Below the pieces are notes generated by a model. It worked only from the letters and a program-made list of their open reading frames with translations, was not told the origin of the DNA and ran no database searches. From the NCBI GenBank assembly GCA_022565395.1, contig JAIUMV010000002.1, positions 62,001 to 126,000 of the forward strand: a DNA stretch of 64,000 bases, given 5' to 3'. This document shows, one piece after another, positions 58,567-64,000 of this stretch (position 1 is the stretch's first letter; every line of letters starts with the position of its first letter). The stretch is from Marinobacter sp. (GTDB taxonomy: Bacteria; Pseudomonadota; Gammaproteobacteria; Pseudomonadales; Oleiphilaceae). The translations under genes were made by a program, and so were the position numbers.

Positions 58567-60009
58567 ATGAATGCGCCCCTGGCGAATCCCTCGTCTGTGA
58601 TCGTTGACGCGAACAACAATCCGATCGCGATCCCACCGATGCCGGACTATCATGCCCGCATGGTGGCCTATACCTCCGTGGCCGCTATCATGCTCACGGG
58701 CGCGCTCTATAGCAGCTTTCCTGTCTGGTTGGGCTGGCTGATTCCAGCCGCGCTGGCCTGGCCCCACATCGCCCATTACCTTACCCGCCACACACGGCTG
58801 AGCAAGTCCCCCACCGCCAGACAGCGTATGCTGGCGCTGGACTGTTTTCTGGGGGGCGGCTTTGCCGGCGCGATTGGACTGATCGCCGTGCCCAGCCTGG
58901 CGGTTATCATTATGCTGATGTTCAGCTGCCTGATTCTGGGAGGCATCCGCCTGTGGGCCACCGGCAGCCTGATCACCGCCGCTGGCGCGGCTACCGTTCT
59001 CTATCTCGGCTCTGGCGTGGCAACGTCCCTGCAATCCGGCCTTGCGCTTTCGGTAGTCTCCATCATTGCCACCGGATTGCACATCTGCCTGACGGCCTAT
59101 TACGCTCATCAACAGGCCCGCGCCCTCATGAATGCCAAAACCCAGATTCAGTTTCAGCGCGAACAATCCATTGCGCTCTCCCACAAGCTATCCAAATACC
59201 TGTCGCCGCAAGTCTGGCAGTCCATTTTTACCGGTGAACGAGACGTCCGGCTCGAAACACAACGCAAAAAGCTGTCCATTTTCTTCTCTGATATCAAAGG
59301 CTTCACTGAGCTATCTGAAGAAATGGAGCCAGAGGCCCTGACTGAGCTACTCAACAACTACTTCAATGAGATGTCGCAGGTGGTATTCAAGCATGGCGGC
59401 ACTATCGACAAGTTTGTTGGCGATTCCATCATGATTTTCTTTGGCGACCCTACCAGCCGCGGCCAAAGGGAAGATGCTCTCGCCTGCGTGAGCATGGCGA
59501 TAGAAATGCGTAACCACATGAAGATCATGCGCCAGAAGTGGCGCAGCCAGGGCATCAAGACGCCCCTGGAGATCCGCATGGGCATCAGTACCGGCTACAC
59601 CACCGTCGGCAACTTTGGCGCCGAAAACCGAATGGACTACACCATAATCGGCAAGGAAGTTAACCTGGCCAGTCGCCTTGAATCCCTGGCGGACGCTGGC
59701 GAAATTCTTATTTCCTACGAAACCTTCTCCCTGATCAAGGAAAAGATCATGTGCCGGGACAAGGGGGAAATCACCGTAAAAGGCTTCGGCAAGCCGGTTC
59801 CCATTTTTGAGGTTGTAGATTTCAGACGGGATATGGGCCCCAACCGCAGCTTCCTGGAACATGAGCACAGTGGCTTTGCCATGTATCTGGATTCCGACAA
59901 GATTGCCGAAAAAGACCGCCGCCAGATTCTCCGGGCCCTGGAGGATGCCGCCGAGCGGCTGCGCCAGGAAGAAGACATCGAGCAGAAGATCTCAGATAGC
60001 GCCCATTAA
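58567..60009 (+). CDS. cyaB: Class III adenylate cyclase with MASE2 membrane domain (CyaB-like)
   Basis: The 480-residue protein has an N-terminal MASE2-type membrane sensor with several helices (about residues 28-180), a short coiled linker (about 190-215), and a class III cyclase domain (about 228-420). Metal-binding aspartates are D242 in FFSDIKGFT and D286 in KFVGDSIMIFFGD. DYTIIGKEVNLASRLE near 358 matches adenylate-type cyclases. The layout and length resemble Pseudomonas aeruginosa CyaB, a cAMP source for the virulence regulator Vfr. The ATP-versus-GTP choice is inferred. Confidence 0.88.
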   Translation: MNAPLANPSSVIVDANNNPIAIPPMPDYHARMVAYTSVAAIMLTGALYSSFPVWLGWLIPAALAWPHIAHYLTRHTRLSKSPTARQRMLALDCFLGGGFAGAIGLIAVPSLAVIIMLMFSCLILGGIRLWATGSLITAAGAATVLYLGSGVATSLQSGLALSVVSIIATGLHICLTAYYAHQQARALMNAKTQIQFQREQSIALSHKLSKYLSPQVWQSIFTGERDVRLETQRKKLSIFFSDIKGFTELSEEMEPEALTELLNNYFNEMSQVVFKHGGTIDKFVGDSIMIFFGDPTSRGQREDALACVSMAIEMRNHMKIMRQKWRSQGIKTPLEIRMGISTGYTTVGNFGAENRMDYTIIGKEVNLASRLESLADAGEILISYETFSLIKEKIMCRDKGEITVKGFGKPVPIFEVVDFRRDMGPNRSFLEHEHSGFAMYLDSDKIAEKDRRQILRALEDAAERLRQEEDIEQKISDSAH

Positions 60010-60017
60010 GCCCCCCG

Positions 60018-60836
60018 CTATTGCCTCACCAGCCTCACCAGCGGCGCCCTACCCGGCTCAGTGCTGCGCCAAGGGTTAATATCCAGCCCACCACGCCGCG
60101 TGTAACGAGCGCAGACCGTGAGCGCTTCAGGCTGACAGTGGCTCATCAGATCGCGGAAAATGGTTTCAACACAATGTTCGTGGAAATCCTGCTGCTGACG
60201 GAAGCCCACCACGTACCTGAGCAATCCTTCCCGACTTAGCGGCCGACCGCGATACTCCACCAACAGGCTGGCCCAGTCAGGCTGGCCCGTCACCGGGCAG
60301 TTGCTTTTCAGCAAGTGGGAACACAGCCGTTCAGTCACCAGGCCCTGGCCCACCGTCAACAGCCCCGGGTTGTAATCGTAGTCCACCCCTTGTAACGGCA
60401 GGGCGTCAATCAATTCATAGCCCTCCGGCCGCCCCTGCAGACTGCCACTGTCATCCACGCTGTGAATGTCAACAGACACCTGCGCCCCAGCAGCACTAGA
60501 CAGGTCCGCAACGATCAGCGCCTGTACCTGCTCCACCGAGCTGTAAACTTCCTGATTGAGGCTGTTCAGATAAAGTTTCAGGGACTTTGACTCAATGATA
60601 CAGGGGGAGTCTGCAGGCACCCGAATGGTCGCCCAGGCAACTTCCGGCACGCCGCCCGGCCTGAGCCAGGATAACTCCCACGCTTGCCAGAGGTCCTCGC
60701 CAAACCAGGGCCAACGGCCGTCAGCAAACCCGATCCTGGCTCGGTTGTCCTGCCGCGGTACGGGAAATAGCAACGCCGGGGCATATCGCTCGGGGTACTC
60801 ACTACTTTTCCCCAACGGGGCCTGTTCAAGTGTCAT
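60018..60836 (-). CDS. queF: NADPH-dependent 7-cyano-7-deazaguanine reductase QueF
   Basis: QueF reduces preQ0 to preQ1, the substrate of Tgt. The 272-residue long form carries the catalytic cysteine in LLKSNCPVTGQPDW near residue 180 and the motifs IESKSLKLYLNSLNQEVY near 83-100 and HEHCVETIFRD near 222-232. The ATG at 60836 follows GAGG by about 6 bases. It lies 7 bases after the ABC permease gene. queA and tgt are elsewhere in this window. Confidence 0.96.
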   Translation of the reverse strand: MTLEQAPLGKSSEYPERYAPALLFPVPRQDNRARIGFADGRWPWFGEDLWQAWELSWLRPGGVPEVAWATIRVPADSPCIIESKSLKLYLNSLNQEVYSSVEQVQALIVADLSSAAGAQVSVDIHSVDDSGSLQGRPEGYELIDALPLQGVDYDYNPGLLTVGQGLVTERLCSHLLKSNCPVTGQPDWASLLVEYRGRPLSREGLLRYVVGFRQQQDFHEHCVETIFRDLMSHCQPEALTVCARYTRRGGLDINPWRSTEPGRAPLVRLVRQ

Positions 60837-60843
60837 AAAAACC

Positions 60844-61617
60844 TCAGTGACGAATGCCTTTGCCACGGCCCAGCATAACGAGCGCAACGGCAGAGAGCAG
60901 CACAATAAACGCGAAAATCATAATCAACGAAAGGTAGACATTAACATCCGAAATTCCCAGGATGCCAAAGCGGAATGCATTCACCATGTAAAGTATCGGG
61001 TTGACCATGGACACGCCCTGCCAGAACTCCGGTAGCAGCTGGATGGAATAGAATACCCCGCCCAGATAGGTCAGTGGTGTCAGGACAAAGGTGGGGACAA
61101 TTGAAATATCATCAAACTTGGTGGCCAGCAAGGCGTTGATAAAGCCCCCCAGGGAAAACAGAATAGCCGTGAGCACCACCGTCAGTACCATCAGTGGCAG
61201 GTTATGAATTTGCAGCTGGGTAAACGCCAGGGATAGCAGAGTTACAATCAGCCCTACGCCGATACCACGGGCCACACCGCCCGCGACATAGCCAGCGAGA
61301 ATCACCGCATTGGGCACTGGCGAAACCAGCAACTCCTCAACGCTGCGCTGAAACTTCATGCTGAAAAAAGACGACACCACGTTGGCATAGGAATTGGTTA
61401 TCACCGACATCATGATCAGACCAGGGACAATGAACGACATATAGTCGAAGCCTTCCATCTCACCTATACGGGAACCTATAAGACTGCCAAATATGATGAA
61501 GTAAAGCGTCATGGTGACCGCCGGGGGCACCATGGTCTGTGGCCAGATACGGGTAAACCGTCTGATTTCACGAATGACAATGGTGGCAAAGGCTGTCCAC
61601 AGGGCTGATCTGTTCAC
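60844..61617 (-). CDS. ABC-2 type transporter permease, YadH-like
   Basis: A 257-residue ABC-2 permease with six predicted helices. The signature FIVPGLIMMSVITNSYANVV is near residues 62-81, the conserved FQRSVEELLVSPVPN near 89-103, and LTPLTYLGGVFYSIQLLPEF near 180-199. It resembles E. coli YadH, an exporter of unknown substrate. The start overlaps the ATPase stop by four bases, and it is upstream of queF. Confidence 0.93.
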   Translation of the reverse strand: MNRSALWTAFATIVIREIRRFTRIWPQTMVPPAVTMTLYFIIFGSLIGSRIGEMEGFDYMSFIVPGLIMMSVITNSYANVVSSFFSMKFQRSVEELLVSPVPNAVILAGYVAGGVARGIGVGLIVTLLSLAFTQLQIHNLPLMVLTVVLTAILFSLGGFINALLATKFDDISIVPTFVLTPLTYLGGVFYSIQLLPEFWQGVSMVNPILYMVNAFRFGILGISDVNVYLSLIMIFAFIVLLSAVALVMLGRGKGIRH

Positions 61618-62546
61618 TGCCCACCTCCCGTCTGACTGTTGCTCTCAACCAGCCGCACAAACAGCTCCTCAAGACGATTGGCCTTGGTACGCATACTGTT
61701 GACCTGCACGCCGGCCTTGTCCAGCTCATGGAACAGGGTGTTGATCGGGCGACCTTTGGGCACATCCACTTCCAGATGACCATCCGCATCACAACGCACG
61801 TCAAAGCCAGCCAGCACTGGCGCAACGGCCAGCGGCGTGTCGGGGTCAAGAATAAAGGTTTCAACCTGCAACTGACGGAGTAACGCCCGCTTGCTGGTGT
61901 TCTGCAAGATACGTCCCTTGTCAATGATGGCAATGTTTCGGCAGAGCGCCTCGGCCTCTTCCAGATAATGAGTGGTGAGAATAATGGTGGTACCCTGGCG
62001 GTTCATCGCCTCCAGAAAGCCCCACATGGAGCGCCTTAGCTCGATATCCACACCGGCCGTGGGCTCGTCGAGAATCAGCAGACGCGGCTTATGTACCAGA
62101 GCCCGGGCAATCATCAAACGTCGTTTCATCCCCCCTGACAGCATCCGCGACGGCACGTCACGCTTGTCCCAGAGGCCAAGTTCATGCAACAACGCATCTG
62201 CATTAACCAAGGCCTGACCGCGGGGTATGCCGTAGTAACCCGCCTGAGTCACCACAATATCAATAACCTTCTCAAACTGATTGAAGTTGAATTCCTGCGG
62301 CACGACACCCAGATGCATTTTGGCGGCAGACAGCTCAGTGTCGATATCATGGCCGAAGATACGTACCCGGCCGGCTGTTTTGTTCACCAGCGAAGAGACA
62401 ATACCCAGCGTGGTTGACTTGCCAGCGCCGTTTGGGCCCAGCAGGGCGAAGAAGTCCCCTTGCTCCACCTGCAGATCAATACCGTCCAGCGCCCGAACAC
62501 CACCGTAGGTCTTTTCCAGCGCGCTTATTTCCAGTGCATAGGTCAT
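61614..62546 (-). CDS. ABC transporter ATP-binding protein, YadG-like
   Basis: A 310-residue ATPase with Walker A GPNGAGKSTT near residue 38, the signature LSGGMKRRLMIARAL near 136-150, and Walker B LLILDEPTAGVD near 156-167. It resembles E. coli YadG. The C-terminal 80 residues form the usual DUF4162-like extension. It pairs with the permease that follows by a four-base overlap. Confidence 0.93.
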   Translation of the reverse strand: MTYALEISALEKTYGGVRALDGIDLQVEQGDFFALLGPNGAGKSTTLGIVSSLVNKTAGRVRIFGHDIDTELSAAKMHLGVVPQEFNFNQFEKVIDIVVTQAGYYGIPRGQALVNADALLHELGLWDKRDVPSRMLSGGMKRRLMIARALVHKPRLLILDEPTAGVDIELRRSMWGFLEAMNRQGTTIILTTHYLEEAEALCRNIAIIDKGRILQNTSKRALLRQLQVETFILDPDTPLAVAPVLAGFDVRCDADGHLEVDVPKGRPINTLFHELDKAGVQVNSMRTKANRLEELFVRLVESNSQTGGGQ

Positions 62547-62801
62547 GATATGGCCAAAGCCCTCCGGGGAATCGGTTTAACACCGCCCCTGATACGAATG
62601 AATCAGAGCTATGTGGTCATTCAAGTGGTTTTTTTCAACCCCATGGGGCCGTCGCATAGTAAATTGAAGGGCGCGACCAAATGGTGATTATGCGACCGGG
62701 GTCGACAAATCCCGACAAATGCCTGCCTATAATGCAGTTACAACAACTTACAAAATACCTGCACGCACTGCGTTCAGTATTCAGGAAAGACGCTTACGAT
62801 C
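62547..62801. other. Divergent intergenic region, ABC exporter / lipoprotein
   Basis: This 255-base gap serves divergent genes. On the plus strand TATAAT at 62728-62733 is a perfect -10 about 68 bases before the lipoprotein ATG. The -35 is weak: GACAAA lies 18 bases upstream of it. No operator repeat was identified. Confidence 0.4.
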
Positions 62802-63920
62802 ATGAAAAGGCTCGCCTGCAACCTTCTTGCCCTGACCCTGCTCACTGGGTGTTTTGATAGTGATTCCTCCAAGCCTGACACTACACCCATAGGGCAATTG
62901 ACTTCTACGGGTATCGAGGGGCTGGACTACCGGACCGCCAGCCAGTCCGCACGTACCGGTAGCGAAGGCCGTTTCCGGTACTTTACTGGCGAAACCGTTA
63001 GTTTCCGGCTCGGTGAGCTGGTGCTGGCTGAGGACGTACCCACAGGCGCCGTGCTGACACCACTGGATTTCTTGCCGGAGATGCGCAGCATGCTGATGCT
63101 GCCCGTGGCCGACGCCGAGGGCTTGCTCAGCCATCAGCCGGTTGAGGAAGCATTGATTGACGATGCCGCGCTGATCAACAAAACCCGTCTGTTGATGGTA
63201 CTCAACCGGGAACTGGGCACCAACACTGGCCGCGGCGTGATACTCACCGATCGCGTACTCAGCCAGTTTGCGGAGCACTACGCAGAACGAACCGAGGACC
63301 TTGATTTTACGACGCCCGTCAACCAGTTCGCTCAGCGAGAAAATGCGGAACAAGGCCTTGAGGACTCACAGGCAACCCGCATTGTGCGCTCGATCTGCTT
63401 CTTCCCTGCCAGTGACTCCCGGTGCGACACACCACCCACGCAGGAGGAGATTGATCTGGCACCCGTGCCACCGGAAAACAATGCAGACCGTGACCCGGAC
63501 ATCGTGTATCGGGATGACCTTGAGCGCCGGCGCAACCAGATCGTCGGCGCACGGCGCACTATGGAGTCCGTCAGCGTGGATGATGTCAAGCGCCTGCTGC
63601 GTCGAGAGCTGGAGCTGGCCACTGTCGGCCTGGCAAAGCAGTATTACCTCTCCCAAACCACGGCACGCTTAGACCATCGGGACACTGGAATTAAGCGGTT
63701 AACACTCCGTAAAGTCGCGGGCACACCGGTCATCGATGGCATAGAGGCCATGAGCACCAACGAGAATGCGGTGATGATTCACAGCTTTAACGCCGAAACA
63801 GCAAGCGTCGAGTACTTTCTGACGGGAAGTGCTGGCGAGGAAGCGACGCTGGTCATCAGTTTCCGCCCAACAGGCGAATACCGCTGGGTACGCAAGTCCC
63901 TGAGAGTCATTCTAGACTAG
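62802..63920 (+). CDS. Predicted lipoprotein of unknown function
   Basis: I do not recognise this 372-residue protein. It has a lipoprotein signal peptide (lipobox LLTGC, Cys17) followed by an acidic low-complexity linker. The mature part has a segment with two cysteines (CFFPASDSRC, about residues 202-211) and an Asp/Glu/Arg-rich region (about 213-265). The C-terminal beta-like end is TLVISFRPTGEYRWVRKSLR. It is probably attached to the outer membrane. It stands alone, divergent from the ABC exporter, ahead of a hairpin at the right edge. Confidence 0.72.
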   Translation: MKRLACNLLALTLLTGCFDSDSSKPDTTPIGQLTSTGIEGLDYRTASQSARTGSEGRFRYFTGETVSFRLGELVLAEDVPTGAVLTPLDFLPEMRSMLMLPVADAEGLLSHQPVEEALIDDAALINKTRLLMVLNRELGTNTGRGVILTDRVLSQFAEHYAERTEDLDFTTPVNQFAQRENAEQGLEDSQATRIVRSICFFPASDSRCDTPPTQEEIDLAPVPPENNADRDPDIVYRDDLERRRNQIVGARRTMESVSVDDVKRLLRRELELATVGLAKQYYLSQTTARLDHRDTGIKRLTLRKVAGTPVIDGIEAMSTNENAVMIHSFNAETASVEYFLTGSAGEEATLVISFRPTGEYRWVRKSLRVILD

Positions 63921-63938
63921 AAATTACAGGAGAGCCGA

Positions 63939-63978
63939 GAGCCTGCGCCACTAACCGCCAACAAGGCGACGCAGGCTC
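63939..63978. terminator. Candidate terminator hairpin at the right edge
   Basis: Nine-base arms GAGCCTGCG and CGCAGGCTC surround a 22-base loop, about 20 bases after the lipoprotein stop. No T-run is seen inside the window. Confidence 0.4.
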
Positions 63979-64000
63979 CACCTGGAGCTGCTGGCACCCG

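Noticed and set aside
63921-64000. C-terminal part of a minus-strand gene at the right edge
   Set aside because: Short open frames exist in all three minus frames, and 80 bases are too few to choose among them.

Overview
The window is a dense stretch of gammaproteobacterial chromosome, moderately GC-rich by eye. The synteny trmJ-iscR-iscS-ndk-rlmN-pilW-rodZ-ispG-hisS-yfgM-bamB-der, the sigma-54-type flagellar promoters and the MASE2-type adenylate cyclase all point to the Pseudomonas/Marinobacter/Oceanospirillales part of the class. No rRNA, insertion sequence, phage gene or CRISPR array was seen. Almost everything is housekeeping or motility, plus one accessory-type island.

Layout. 1-5692 (minus): recC and the first two thirds of recB. 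5946-16391 (plus): a compact run of six genes. It holds a zinc-ribbon metallopeptidase and two sets of the poorly understood ATP-grasp / alpha-E / transglutaminase module, one with separate genes and one with the ATP-grasp and alpha-E parts fused. 16402-19966: a TetR regulator, a DUF924 protein, a CbiX-like chelatase, a TIGR01777 epimerase and a small secreted protein. 20039-20648: tRNA-Glu and, on the minus strand, a very short membrane-protein gene that resembles the cbb3 oxidase subunit CcoM and has an FNR/Anr-type promoter. 20649-26532: a GGDEF/EAL protein, then ackA-pta. 26602-37645 (minus): the der-to-iscR block. 37725-38474: trmJ (minus), divergent from suhB (plus, 38658-39458). 39523-45000 (minus): queA-tgt-yajC-secD-secF. 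45136-45222: tRNA-Leu. 45317-57325 (minus): flgBCDEFGHIJKL. 57503-63920: nitroreductase, Mpo1-like protein, adenylate cyclase, queF, a YadGH-type ABC exporter and an orphan lipoprotein.

The most interesting points are these. (1) The duplicated ATP-grasp/alpha-E/transglutaminase island is a plausible amide-bond making and breaking system of unknown substrate, and the fused copy has altered predicted ATP/metal-binding residues. (2) The Isc operon is reduced to iscRS: ndk follows iscS directly, and IscS lacks the C-terminal tail known to dock IscU. (3) The protein in the SuhB position has lost the metal-binding aspartates of inositol monophosphatases, so it is probably non-catalytic. (4) A 44-residue CcoM-like gene sits behind an FNR/Anr box centred at about -41.5. 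(5) Sigma-54 promoters precede flgB and flgF, with a long hairpin between flgE and flgF.

Functional links: queA, tgt and queF supply three steps of queuosine synthesis. yajC-secD-secF, bamB and yfgM serve protein export and outer-membrane assembly. ackA-pta interconvert acetyl-CoA and acetate. The flg block encodes rod, hook, P and L rings and hook-filament junction. Start codons were chosen from ribosome-binding sites and family N-termini and often differ from the longest open frame.
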